Shown here piece by piece: positions 10,930 through 22,160 of a stretch of DNA of 64,000 nucleotides. The position numbers and the translations under genes were made by a program. The DNA comes from Leptodontidium sp. MPI-SDFR-AT-0119. Taxonomy: Eukaryota > Ascomycota > Leotiomycetes > Helotiales > Leptodontidiaceae. Under the pieces are notes generated by a model, which had not been told where the DNA came from, did no database searches, and saw only the letters and a list, made by a program, of their open reading frames with translations. Within the stretch, counting starts at the first letter, position 1; the number at the start of each line of letters is the position of its first letter. The stretch is taken from the NCBI GenBank assembly GCA_020726505.1, contig JAHLEZ010000009.1, positions 2,666,001 through 2,730,000 of the forward strand, given 5' to 3'.

Positions 10930-12036
10930 TCACCACAGTGACAACGATACTGGAGTATTCCAATCGATGTTTCCCTCCACTGCCTCGATCCTCTCATGAC
11001 AAGTTCCGAATAGACGATCCCAGAGACGAGTCTGCTTGCCATAATTGTAGCTGTTCTTCCACCCCTTGCGGTGATGAAGATCGTGATCCTCCGTCAACAA
11101 TTCGGCGTCGAAGAATCTGAGGATAGGCGTGAATGTCGTAGGTGGTGTGGAGTACAGTCGTAGGCCGCTATGTCCCCATAGCTCGGCAAACACAACGTAC
11201 TGCTGGCAGATCCACCAGTCTGCAAAGCCCATTGGCAAACCCATCAATCTCATGGTCCCATATGTGATGATTGGAATGCCAATGATGTCGAAAACCTCTT
11301 GGACAGAGTCGGCGTAGAGAGTGAGGAGTGGTGAGGGGTGCTTGGTGAGGTGATGAGTTCGGTGGAACGACCATAGAGTCTCATTCTCATGCATGACACG
11401 GTGGTACCAATAGAACCAAAAGTCCAAGATGGCTCCATATGCGCCGATCTCCAGAGGAAGATACCAGCTGAAGGTGGAGAGAGGATCTTGGCTTGTCGCG
11501 TATGTCAGGAAACAACTGACGATAGGACGGATCGTAGCCGTCGAGGTGAGAGAGTGGAGGACTTCTTTGGTACGAGAGTCTGGAACTTGATCTCGCTCAT
11601 GCTTGTCGCCATCGAGGTATCCATACTGGTGGCCAAGCTCTCGCATCTTGTGGATTTCGCGAATAGCGTTGAACTTGTAAGTGATTGAGTAGAAAGCAAA
11701 GGCAGCGAGCCAATGTATATTTCTACCGGTCAAGTAGATGTATGCTTGGTGAACTAAGAGAGGCCAGAGAGCGTGGAAGAGAATCCATTTGTGGCCTTCC
11801 ATGTGAGGAACGTAGGCCATCTTGTCTGTCTTCGCAAAGACTGGCACCTCGCGGTTGAGATCAGTCGGATGCAGGCCGAGAAGATCCATGATCTTTTGTT
11901 CATGATTCCAGGTTTTCTTGTCCCATGTTCGCCAGGTTGATTTCATCGAGTCCTTGTGGTTTCGGGTGGTAGATGTGGCTGGCGCCATGGTGGTCTTGCC
12001 CGCTTCTGAGGCGGTGGTGATAGTGCTTGTCGCCAT
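10930..12036 (-). CDS. Fatty acid hydroxylase superfamily membrane protein
   Basis: A single-exon frame of 368 residues. The three histidine clusters that bind the di-iron centre are intact: HRVMH at 212-216, HRTHH at 225-229 and HDLHH at 318-322. Hydrophobic segments lie at about 84-120, 165-210 and 250-290, consistent with an integral ER enzyme. Family members (sterol desaturases, C-4 methyl oxidases, alkane or fatty acid hydroxylases) use O2 and reducing equivalents to hydroxylate or desaturate lipid substrates. It is not ERG3: spacing and termini differ from the gene at 57585. Substrate unknown. The start ATG at 12036 precedes a Ser/Thr-rich N-terminus. No neighbouring gene suggests a pathway. 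Confidence 0.9.
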   Translation of the reverse strand: MATSTITTASEAGKTTMAPATSTTRNHKDSMKSTWRTWDKKTWNHEQKIMDLLGLHPTDLNREVPVFAKTDKMAYVPHMEGHKWILFHALWPLLVHQAYIYLTGRNIHWLAAFAFYSITYKFNAIREIHKMRELGHQYGYLDGDKHERDQVPDSRTKEVLHSLTSTATIRPIVSCFLTYATSQDPLSTFSWYLPLEIGAYGAILDFWFYWYHRVMHENETLWSFHRTHHLTKHPSPLLTLYADSVQEVFDIIGIPIITYGTMRLMGLPMGFADWWICQQYVVFAELWGHSGLRLYSTPPTTFTPILRFFDAELLTEDHDLHHRKGWKNSYNYGKQTRLWDRLFGTCHERIEAVEGNIDWNTPVSLSLW

Positions 12037-13060
12037 GTCTGTGGTCTCTGGGATTGTGTGCAGCGAATTTGAGATCGAAGTTGGTATCTGTTATATAGTT
12101 ATATATGACGCTTTTTGCCTCATGCAACCCTGCATCACATGTGTTCCTCGGCACGTTGCGCCCCACCATCCTCCTCGGTAATTCATTTAGTCAAGTCAAG
12201 ACTGTGACTTGTTTGGTCTAAACAAAGCATCGGCCGCGTGGCGCTTGCTCACTTAAGCCTCGCCTAAGAGATACCACAGGATAAGGCTCGTTCATTGGCT
12301 GGATCCAGCTTCAGATGCAGCATTTGTTTATTATTCTGGTGGTACACATTGATTCCAATTGGTACAACTTTATGGTTTCCTTTTCGGGAGTCTCTTGGTG
12401 ATCTGAGGGTGCAGGCATCACCGTGGTTAAGCTCACAAGATTCTGGCCACAGGCATTGGGTCCCAGGCTTGTTTCAGGAACACTCCGAGAAAACACGTTG
12501 CCAGTGGGTTGATCCGCAACACTGGAATTTACATTCGAGAAGTTTCAACAAATTGTAATTGGCTCATAATAGACTGTTGACGCATTAAGATGGGCGCAGG
12601 GCAGAGATTCGCCACTTGGTAGAGATCTGGGATGTGCCTGTTTCGGTGTCAACAAATCACTTTGTTGTTGAATCAAGCCTTTCGGCATACATCATGCCAT
12701 CGGAGAGATTACTCATAGACGCTGAGGAGTTGCAAGCATGTGGACGAAGATTCCTCATATAATGTTAATGAAATATCCCTCGGCATCTTGTTGGCTTAGT
12801 ACGCGGCCTTCATCATAATCAGATCATAGTGCTTTCGAGCTGAGCAGGCAGTGCCAAAATTCTCTTGGAGCGTCGTGGCCTTCGATGACATGACTACACT
12901 TGTTGAACTCTCTGGAGCTGGAGTTTTGTGATGCTCTTCTTGCATCTCCTTGTGACATTCAGCTTGGCGAGGATATGTGTATTAGCTAACACCCGAGAAC
13001 TTCCAACGCATCCATTTCAACACTTCTACAACAGCAGAGGTAAAATGCAACCCTATGCTA
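12037..13060. other. Intergenic, no gene seen
   Basis: Ordinary composition, promoter-side of the divergently placed hydroxylase gene. No frame with recognisable motifs or intron structure. Confidence 0.5.
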
Positions 13061-13084
13061 ACGTCGAGCACCCCCATTCCGCCC

Positions 13085-14200
13085 ACCCCCCTATTCCGTC
13101 CCCCTCGCGTAATTTCAGTGCTCTCTATTTAACACTTAATAACTTTATATTACGTTAACTTCTATACAAGATATTGTAGAATCAGAATCTCCTTCCGATT
13201 TTGATTCTATAGGTATAATTTGAAGATCTCTAGCTGCAATTTGAGCCTCTTAAATAGTACGTGTTGTCGTAAACTTAGAATTTGGATTAGTTTAGACTTT
13301 TCTCCTTGTCCTTGGTCTCAACTGCTCTAACCTCTCCTCTAATTCTCTAATCTTTATATTTGCCTTTCCTAATTCGTAATCCTTCTCGTCAATTCCCTTT
13401 ATAATCTTCCTAAAGAGTAAACGTTGCGTTGGAAGTTGGGGATGTATGTGCAGGTAAATATAATAGAAATATATTGTTTTCAAGGCACTTCCAAAGGAAT
13501 TTCGTAGTCTTATGGCTCCCGTGGCCGTCTAGAATAAGGAGTCTTGCTAAATGATCACTTGGTTGCGTCTAAGGGATAAACACCTTCTCTAGCTATTTAA
13601 GAGTTGTCCCATCGGTCGTCCACTTATTATCGGTTGTAGTAAAGTGCTAATCGTTAAATACATCTAATTGAGACAGAAACTATTGTTGTTGCACCGATTT
13701 TCCCTTGTAAATTACAAGAGGTTGAGTAGAGACCCCTATTGCAGAGATATTCTTAATAATTAACGTCTAAGTACGCGAGCCTGGCTATTTTCCTTGAATC
13801 TTACGCTTTTTAGCGTGTCTTATAACAAATCCATTGAGACTATAGCCTTTTATAATACTATCCTCATTCATATTCTATCGTTGGCTAGCTAAACTAGCCT
13901 TAATAGCTGGAATCTCTAGTTTTTGGAACCAAGGATTAATAACATCGGAACAAGCACAGTTGATAAGTACGGAATCGACTATATTAGCCTCTTTGTCTTT
14001 AGAATAGGGTTCCGTGCCAGAAATTTGTAAATCCAGTGTCTTCTGAGTAGTAAGTGATCTTCTTGAAGCGCTAAAAGCCTCTCTTCAAAAACCTTGATTT
14101 GTGTATGCGTAACTCCACGGCCAAGAGACTCTTGAGTTAAAACTCAATTAGTTAATCGACTCTCTACTACCGTAAGTAGCCTTTGTAAGTGGCTAGCGGC
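13085..14200 (-). pseudogene. Pogo/Fot1-type (DDE_1) transposase relic
   Basis: Read on the minus strand, 13870-13480 preserves blocks of a fungal pogo/Fot1 transposase: FTTTDNKWTTDGTTLK, then LLILDGHGSHKTTKFLWKC (catalytic DG.GSH region), then CLENNIFLL. Several codons have become stops (TAG where W or Q fits). At 13450 the text jumps from the LPAHT region straight to QLPTQRLLFRKIIKGID, so the segment containing SHVLQPLD has been deleted. The C-terminal coiled segment (ELGKAN.KIRELEERLEQL) lies at 13420-13310, and the element end is near 13085-13120 (CGCGTAATTTCAG). The same C-terminus recurs at 49.8-50.3 kb. Confidence 0.75.
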
Positions 14201-14590
14201 TTCCTGGTGTGATAAAATCGTTGCGTTGCGGTTACGAAGTATAGACCTTGGAATACCCTACTTGTAATGGCACGTGCCCTAATTAGTGCTTACTCCCTGT
14301 ATATATGCGTGCAGAGTGGGGAAGAGATAATCTTCCCTCCTTAGCAATTAGCTTCTGTATCATACAGTATCACTAGTTATTATTCAGCGTCTCTCCAGCT
14401 ATTCTATTGTGTTAAAGTCACCTCAACGTGCTAGTGATCATTACAACAACCTTTTTATCAATTTAGCGACATAAGTATAAGAAATCTAAACTTGTAATCT
14501 AAACAGTGCCCAGATATTTGGCAACTTAATCCTTTAAGATGCCTATGCTTTACGAGTGTAATCCCAGTAGTATTCAGATACAATAAAGTG

Positions 14591-14765
14591 TATAATCCAA
14601 ATAGAGTATACGATTCAGGTAGGGTATGCAACTCAGGTAGAGTATGCAATCCAAGTAGAGTATGCAACGCAGGTAGAGTGTGCAACTCAGGTGGAATATG
14701 CAATCCAGGTAGAGTGTGCAACGCAGGTAGGTTATGCAACGCAAATAAGGTATGCAATCCAAAAG
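14591..14765. repeat. 18-bp minisatellite, about 9.7 copies
   Basis: The consensus unit is TGCAAYSCAGGTAGAGTR, with copies differing mainly at three positions. In one frame it spells a hexapeptide repeat (R-V-C-N-x-G), so the stretch stays open on both strands, but no start context, intron or domain supports a real protein. It lies just beyond the pogo relic. Confidence 0.85.
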
Positions 14766-15771
14766 ATAATCCAAATAGCGAGATAACCCAAGTAGATCAT
14801 CTCCGCCCCATTAACCCTCTAGACCTCCCACACATAGCGAATATGCGAGCACGGGAGACTGGTGGACATGCGGTCAACTAGAGAAAGTAGAAACGATGGT
14901 CACTGACCTGATGATTCTAGGAACCCCTACGACTCTAGGAGGTCCTGGGAGTAAGGCTCCCAGGATACCGGTGGATTCCAGGAGAGAAGGTCTCGGCAGC
15001 CAGTGGGCTCACGGGACCACTGTGGCTTCCAGGAGGAAATATCTCGGGAGTAACTTAGCTTCCAGGATACAGTAGAAGGCGAATTGGGTGTCGCTGGTTT
15101 GTTTAGTTAATTATTTTAGCGGGGTCTATTTCTAGGCACTTATGGCCGTGCACCCCCGCCCAGTGGTACTCCAGAGGTACAGTCACTTAATTGCAACCAC
15201 ATTAGCAATTTTTGGCGCTGACACTGCGAGCGTTTGAAGTACCTAGTTCACTAGCTTGATCTTGGCACATTGGATTACAGCCATTCACGAAAATCGGCTT
15301 GCTCCCAAATCAGCTCCCCAGATTGTCAGCGCACGGGCCTTCCACCGTTTGCACTGGTGATCTGTGCCCCGGAACGGATCTTGCCTCGTCTGATCCATCC
15401 GCATCGTCACTGTCAACGACCTGATATTTCGGGCTCGACTTCATCTCCATTTTCCCGTACACCCATTAAGGAAATTCTCTGCGCCCGGACATTTCATCGC
15501 ATTTGACTTATCATTTCATCGATGATCATCGAGCTGACACAATCGCTATCATCAAATATATCACTATCATCACCATCAGACTCTTCTGAGTAGACTCCGC
15601 CAGCTCTAATGGAGCCGCCACAGTTGTGTTGTGAGCTCATTGGCAGCCAAGCGAGCCAGCCGCAGCGATCAGTCTTTCCAGCTTCGCGACTTCAAACGGC
15701 TGTCAACTTTCCTTTACTCATTACTACTCGTACGATAGCATCTTTTCCCGCCGAATGTCCTCATCGAAGCC
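14766..15771. other. Intergenic with weak imperfect repeats
   Basis: Between 14905 and 15065 degenerate units built on CTTCCAGGA/CTCCCAGGA recur about every 45-60 bp. The rest shows no gene. The promoter of the NLR-like relic would lie in the last few hundred bases. Confidence 0.4.
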
Positions 15772-17313
15772 ATGCCTGTGAAAGAGTCTGGAAAGCGTGC
15801 AAAGTGGTTGAAGAATCCTTTCCGAGATCGTAGCACAGCCGCCTCGCCAGCTCCATCTTTTACGCAATCTATAGGTATGTCAAGACGAATGCCGAAGTAA
15901 CGAATCCTTCTAGAGACTCATAAGCCCTAGTGAACGTCCAGTCTCCCGAGAATGAGGATGTAGAACGCACCGCGAAAGCTTCCAGCGACGTAACAGAACT
16001 ATATACTCCTTCCAAACCGTCTGCCGCTGCTGATGTTTAGACGACAGCCGGCACAGACGCAGGAGGTAAAGAGCCTCACCATCCAGCTGCTGCATCCACC
16101 CTCGAAAATACCCCGGAATCTCCTCCCAGCGACGATGCGCAGAAACCCGTCGTCCTGTCCATCGAACCCCGAGCCGAAGAGTCGCAACCCGCACCAGATC
16201 CCACACAGCAACTGAGTCCTGCCCTTTCCACATCCCAGAGACTGTGTAACACCGCTTACGACAGGCTCGAGGAGGATAAAGATACCGCAGAGCTTGTCAG
16301 ATCTTACTTGGAGACCTTAACAAAAGTTCTCAGGGCTAACATTCCCAAGACCGTCGCTTCTGGAGCTGGCGACATCTTTACCAAACTGAAAGACCTGACC
16401 AAGCGACAAAAATACATGGAAGATCTGGTGAAGAAAGGTCAGTCCAAAGTTACCACAGTGTCGAAGATTTCAAAGGGAGTAGGTGACGTCGCCTAGTTCG
16501 TTCTTTTGGCTAAGGGAATGATCGACACGGCGATTCAGAATGTACCGCAGGCTGCGCCTCCATGGACTGGCGTGTGTATCGGATTACAGGTGGGTAATTA
16601 TCTCTCGTAGTTGCCTGGCCTCCGTATCGACTGATCTCCATTTAGATCCTCTTAAATCCTATAGAAGCATCGACATCTAACCTTGCCGGCGTCGCACATG
16701 TTGTTTCTAGAATGGATTGGTATTGTGCCCTCACCGAACATCCAGACAAGAGTAACATCGAGATTGGAGATGAGTCTTTCGAATCAATCCTACGGCAGTT
16801 GGAAGAGGAGGCCATCGCACTCTATAAGGCTCTTCTCTAGTATCAGATGAAGAGCGTCTGCTCCTACTATTATAGAAACCCAGCCCTTGTTTTTCTCCGC
16901 GGCCTTGCGAATCTATATGACTAGGATGGTGAGATGAAGAGTGTCACGGATGCAGAAGAGACTCTCCAGAAGGATTTGGACAGGTATAACAGCCAGCATA
17001 TGAAGAGCACCTAACGCAACTTGTTAAGCGTGTCGAAGGAAGGGAGAAACTGCTTGGGGATATCCGTCAGGACGTTCGAGACTTCATCGCTTTATAGAAG
17101 GAGATGCAGAGGGACGACAAGGATTCAAAATGCCTCCAAGACCTCTTCGCTGTCGATCCGCAATATGACATGGACAACATCGAGAAGAAGAAAGACATAT
17201 TGCTCGACGATGCGTACAAGTGGATTCTCGATACAAAGGAGAATGTAGCATTCACGAACTGGGGAGAATACTATACTTTCAAGAAAATGCTAGAAGGTAA
17301 GTGGCGATTCTAA
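15772..17313 (+). pseudogene. N-terminal part of an NWD-NACHT (NLR-like) gene, RIP-damaged
   Basis: Three exons are still recognisable: 15772-15874 (basic start MPVKESGKRAKWLKNPFRDR), intron 15875-15930, exon 15931-16589, intron 16590-16645 (GTGGGT..TAG), exon 16646-17313. The encoded text follows the NWD_N domain that precedes NACHT in fungal STAND proteins: LCNTAYDRLEE, then VPQAAPPWTGVCIGLQILLNP, then QMKSVCSYYYRNPALVFL, then DDAYKWILDTKEN. Stops at 16038, 16494, 16838, 16922 and 17095 and a frameshift near 17000 kill it. Four of the five stops are TAG where CAG fits. The text ends before any NACHT P-loop. Such genes act in non-self recognition in fungi. Confidence 0.8.
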
Positions 17314-17373
17314 AATAATATATAAGTAGATGGTTCCCGAGACCCTCTAAGAAATAAAGCTATTTTTTTAATT

Positions 17374-17665
17374 CTATATAACAAGCTTTGCTCCTTCTTC
17401 AAAGCAAAAGAATGAAATTCTCCCAGATGAATGCCCTATAACAAGACTTCTGTTCCAAGTAGCTGAATAAGTTTTCCGATAATCGGGAGGCAGCCAGAGA
17501 ATATCTGTATCGTCTTCCACTACCCACCGAGTAAATACTTGTAAGGTTGGCAATAACTTGCCGTCAGGTGAGAACGCCACTGAACTAACCGAGTCAGTAT
17601 AGCCCTCGAGCGTCTGCAGCGCCGCTCCCGTGGCGGTGTCCCAGAGCCAGATTGTGTACGTGATG
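17374..17665 (-). pseudogene. C-terminal WD40 end of an NLR-like gene, reversed
   Basis: On the minus strand the text reads TIWLWDTATGAALQTLEGY, then VAFSPDGKLLPTLQ, then a terminal block (WVVEDDTDILWLPPDYR, then SLVIGHSSGRISFF) typical of the last WD repeat and tail of fungal NACHT-WD40 proteins. Only one to one and a half repeats remain. It faces the N-terminal relic at 15772-17313 tail to tail, 60 bp apart, so the two cannot be one gene with a simple internal deletion. Confidence 0.75.
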
Positions 17666-17857
17666 CGTGTTCATGACGATCCGGAAGAACATTGCGGGAT
17701 GTAGAACTTATTTATCGTATTGTCGCATGTGGTGATTCGAGTTATATAGTGGCTCATCCCTCGTCCTTTTCCGCGTCCTTTCCCTGTTGTCCAATTGCTC
17801 CTAATTCCACTCTACTCGTTTCATCTGTCTAGACGTCAAGTACCGAGATATCCCGAG

Positions 17858-19038
17858 ATGCAATTTTTGACTCTTGGTCTCCTGGCTGCGAGTGCAGCTC
17901 TCTCTACCGCAGCATACAATAGGCACCGCGGTGTAGGATCTCATTCTAAATCCTGGTCCTGGATCAAATACTTCGACAATCTGGTGACCTTCGGAGACAG
18001 GTGCGTAAACAGCATGAAATGAACCAACACGACCTCAAATTGATAAATCGACAGCTACACAGATGAGAGTAGATTAGGCTACTTTATCAGTCACAATGGA
18101 ACAACGCCTCCGGCAGGATTACTACTACCGAAAAGCACATCTACAGCCGGCGGGGGAATCACGTGGGGTCGATGGGTGTCGAATTACACCAGCGCGAAGC
18201 TCTATAATTATGCGGTCTCTGGAGCTGTGTGCGAACGACAATAATATAATCTATCGATATCTTTCCGCTATTCACGGGCCGCTTCCAGACGTGGTGTACG
18301 AAGTCGATGCTTTCACGGACACAAAATTCGTCAATTCTACGACCAAGAAGAACAGCCTTTACACAGATCGGCACGAGGGCAATACCGTGTACTCGATGTG
18401 GATTGGAACGAACAATCTCGGAAGCTATGCGTTCTTGACAGATAGCAATTCGGATGGGACCACTATCCCGGACTACGTCGATTGCATCTTCAAGCGATTC
18501 AATGAGACCTACAAGAACGGTGGACGGTATTTTGTATTGATGAATACGGCTCCGCTTGAGCTGTCGCCATTGTACGGCGTGCTAGGCAAAGGTGGACTTG
18601 CAGCAAGCCACTATTGGGCACACGAGGTACGTCGGTTGCTCCTTCCTTCCAGACGTCCATACACTTACCTGACAGCCCGCGAACGGCACCGAAATCAGCT
18701 TCAAGATGAAAGAATACACTTATCCCGCCAACAGCGTCTTCAGCTACCGTACCCCCTACGAACTTCTTATCGCGAAACGGTATCCCGGCGCCTCGTTCGC
18801 AGTTTTCGACGTCCACAGTCTGATCACCGATATCTACAACAATCCTTCAGATTACCTAGCTTCACTAGCAAATGTTACGAGGCAGTATTACGTGTGTGAT
18901 GTTGCGACGGGGAGTAAGTGTACGAGTAGTAGTCTAAGTCTGGATCATTACCTATGGTACGACGAGTTGCATCCGAGCGAGAAAACGGATCAAGTTATTG
19001 CGAAGGAGTTCGCAAAGGTGGTAAATGGCAGTAATTAG
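17858..19038 (+). CDS. Secreted SGNH/GDSL esterase, with a frameshift
   Basis: Three exons: 17858-18000, 18055-18626, 18676-19038, with introns 18001-18054 (GTGCGT..CAG) and 18627-18675 (GTACGT..CAG). The protein starts with a signal peptide (MQFLTLGLLAASAALSTAA). The nucleophile motif GDSYTD is created by the first splice junction. WIGTNNLG (block III) and YDELHPSEKTD with the catalytic Asp-His are present, matching fungal CE16-like acetylesterases. Between NYAVSGAVC and NNIIYRYL (18229-18241) there is one extra base, so the frame does not run through. The upstream part continues in one frame and the downstream part in another. This is either a recent inactivating indel or a sequence error; all other motifs are intact. 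Confidence 0.75.
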
Positions 19039-20728
19039 TACGTTTGCTACTTATTGGTAGGGACTGTGTATGGAGGATGAGCATATCTAACAATTGACTA
19101 CACATTTCCAACATTCAACTTTGTCGAGGAAGGGAATACATCTCTTGGGACTAGCGTCTCGGAGTCGTTGCCGGGTTTACTTGGTGTTGCGTCTATGAAC
19201 TCACTTGGACGGTTTTACAAGCTGACCGGGGATCACAAGTATGAGCAGAGCTTCTACGCCCGTCAGGTTTCTGGGCGAGACCAGATTATTGCGAGTCACA
19301 TTATTGTTTTGTCATCATATATTGTATTGATTCTATCCTACCTAGCTGATGATGATTAATTGATTGATTGATACCATTTACGGCTATTTACAAATATACC
19401 CCCAACTAATGCCGTATTTACAGAACTACCCACAGAGTACATGATGCCGCCTTGAGGATCGAGAAGTCTAAGGGTATCGTCGTCGAAGATTCGTTGTTGA
19501 GAAAAAAGTTTCCTCAAAAGTTTCCTCCCAGATCAGATTCTTGATTTCGTTGGACAGCAGTCGACCTTATGCGCTATATCCTTCAACTCCGTGTGTCGAA
19601 CCAGCTCGTATATTTTCGAGGGCCTCTTGAAAGAGAACTGGGCAGGTATGGTGAGGCTGACGAGGAAAGGTCCAGTGAGTACTTCCTTCGACGTACAGAA
19701 GGTGGACGAGTACTTATAGCTGTATTCTACTCCAGGTCTCATGCTATCAGACTCGCAGACATGGGTCATCTCATAGATTCTCTTTTCCACGATTGGCGCA
19801 TCAGGGAATTCCAGGAACAGTAGTAACTGCGGGGTGGCTGCTTCTTGCTTAGCACATAGCGTTCTCTAAAACACCTCACGCAAGTTCTTTCAAGTGGCAA
19901 GTATGGAAAATGGAGTGCACGCCTTGAATGCTCGCAAGTTTCAATTTACTTCTAATGTCCGTCTTCTCCCACCCTTATTCGCATCCATCAGCATCTACCC
20001 CATCTATTCGAGAATTTTAATTGCGCCGGATGTACTCACCACATTTATGGTGACTGTCACAAGTGCCCTGACAGTAGGAGTTGATGACAAAATCCTCATA
20101 TTGGTACTACAGATATCAAGTCATAATCAAGTATCTGGGTTGCCAAGTGGACATCCCGACCTCGCAGCACGTCCGTCACAGTCGCCTCGTTGTTTGTGCA
20201 TAAGCGAGGCGGAAAGGGGTCATGTCACGTGTACCAGACCAGTCGTGCGATCAACTTGAACATCAAATACAAGGATAAAGGCATTGGCTTATTTTTTTTT
20301 TCAAGATATGTCGTCGCCCATTCCGTACGAAGCATCGTTATAGGATGTTGAAGGATCATCTAGAGGCTCCTCATACATCGCGTGTTAGTGGATAAGAAAG
20401 AGAGAATCTTTGAGATCCTGGGACGAGGTACATATATCAAAGTTTCTAGAACATTCCTGACTTAAGGAAGATAGTGGGCAAAATGAAATATTCGATTTGG
20501 TTCTATGGAAAGATACCTCTCACCGCCTACAAGGGGGCATTTTTCAATTCTTGAACGGCCCTTCTGTAAAACACATTGATTATTTTCGATAAAAACGTTA
20601 CGCCTTGTATCTCCCTCTAATGTTGCTCTCTTCACTTCCTTCTGTGGTCCTTTCACCTCGCATACAGTTGATAAAATTAGCCTGCCGGGCCCTGTGACAA
20701 AGTCAGGTCACAATTGTGTTTCGGGGAG
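19039..20728. other. Intergenic; one unassigned peptide-like scrap
   Basis: At 19090-19280 the plus strand stays open with protein-like text (LPGLLGVASMNSLGRFYKL), which may be a relic of another gene, unidentified. The remainder to 20728 shows no supported gene. Confidence 0.4.
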
Positions 20729-22160
20729 CTATAGAGTTACAATAGAGATAAATACATGTTCCTCTTTCTGATCTTCGGTCCGAATTGACGGATTAGTAGA
20801 AAGATCGTTCAGAGAGACGCTCTGGCTACTGATAGTGTTCCCACTCTCACCCGTGTACCCTGCCTCATTTCCGAGTTGCTGAGGGAGATCGTCAGAGAGC
20901 CCTGTGAAGCCGTGCAAAACGGGTTCAGGTGCAGAGTGCTCGGGAAACATGTCTGGGAAGTGGTGTTTGGCGAAAGCTTTGAGGCAAGGGAGGCTGGCAC
21001 AGATGATTCCCGCGTACATCTCGATGGTACTGCATTTTTCGGGCAGGGTCAGCGGCAGGCATATATCGGGTCTTGTTATTAATACGTACCACCAGACCAA
21101 GTTTCTAACGAAGTGCCAGGTCACATCTGAGTCATCCAGGTCAAAGGGAATATTCGCCAGTCTTATGACGCTTATAGCAACCACACTATCGAAAAAATCA
21201 GTACATACTTCCTCTTAAACAAAGGCAAGGACCCTTACAGCGATCCTGTCATTAGTATGAGAGTTACTCCGATCTTTTCCCTTAGCGGTAGGGTCAGAGG
21301 CGACAACAGCCAGATGGGGAGAAGGAATATAGCAAAGTCGGTTGCCACGTTCAAGGCTGCGTTGGCTAAAAAATCATCACCCAAACTGATACATTTTCCT
21401 GGAACGGTGAAGTCCCAAAGTTTTCGCATCGGCTGGCAGAGGTAGAGAGGAGCGACGCTGCTGGCGATAGAGTACCCGATTACGATAAACATGACTCCGT
21501 AGACTGTTATTTTGAACCGGAGACCCAGTGTTGACAGCCGCAAATAGAACATTAATATCGAACTCTTGATGAGGAAGGTACATACGTTGTATGCTATATT
21601 GCAATATACACCGATCTAATAGGAACATCAATAAGGCAGTGGGTCACAAAAGTATCAAAGGGAACGGATTTGAAGTATATATACATACGTATTGAAATCT
21701 TGCGTATTTATCAAGGGTCACGTCCCTGAGGTGGAGCCCCAACCCATTTTTCGTCTCTGCAGAGCAGGTTAGCTGAAGAAGAGTACGGAATTAAGTATGG
21801 TGACTCACGGAAGATATGCAAGATGGACCATGTAAATGATAACAGCTTCAGTGACGTAGCAAACATCAGCGTGGTTGATAGTCATGTGCTAAGGGTGTTT
21901 ACAAATGAAAACGCGATCATATCTAAGTCTGAAGTTAACTGCAATGCATATTATGATAGCGGAATGGGGGGCTGACAGTCATCTAAGTGCAAATGCTTAA
22001 GTATGAAGCGCTTAGTGTATAGACGCATCAAGACGAAAGGCAATGTGACGACGGGGCAGATGACGACCGCTAGGATCACCCGGTACGCGATGGATTCTGG
22101 ATTGGGGGTGACGCCTGGTGGAGGCATGCCGGTGGGGACGCTTGCTGTTGAATTCGCCAT
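20729..22160 (-). CDS. Fungal rhodopsin-domain integral membrane protein
   Basis: Multi-exon gene. Exon 1 from ATG 22160 reads PPGVTPNPESIAY, then a membrane helix (VILAVVICPVVTLPFVLMRL) and YTKRFILKHLHLDD. Later exons: one near 21890-21810; a second after a CAG acceptor near 21773 (KNGLGLHLRDVTLDKYARFQY); 21615-21239 (CTFLIKSSILMFYLRL with four further helices); 21185-21090; 21029-20729 (MYAGIICASLPCLKAF plus a polar tail). Introns 21186-21238 and 21030-21089 are in phase. This is the seven-helix layout of the fungal rhodopsin-domain (SAT20/PTH11-like) family at the plasma membrane; ligand and role unknown. The join between exon 1 and exon 2, and the phase of exon 2, could not be resolved without a frame conflict, so a small lesion near 21850-21980 is possible. 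Confidence 0.7.

Noticed and set aside
14208..14448. Possible solo LTR (TGTGATAAAA ... TTACAACA) with a TATA-like box
   Set aside because: No matching target duplication at either end and no second copy in the window; could be part of the pogo relic.
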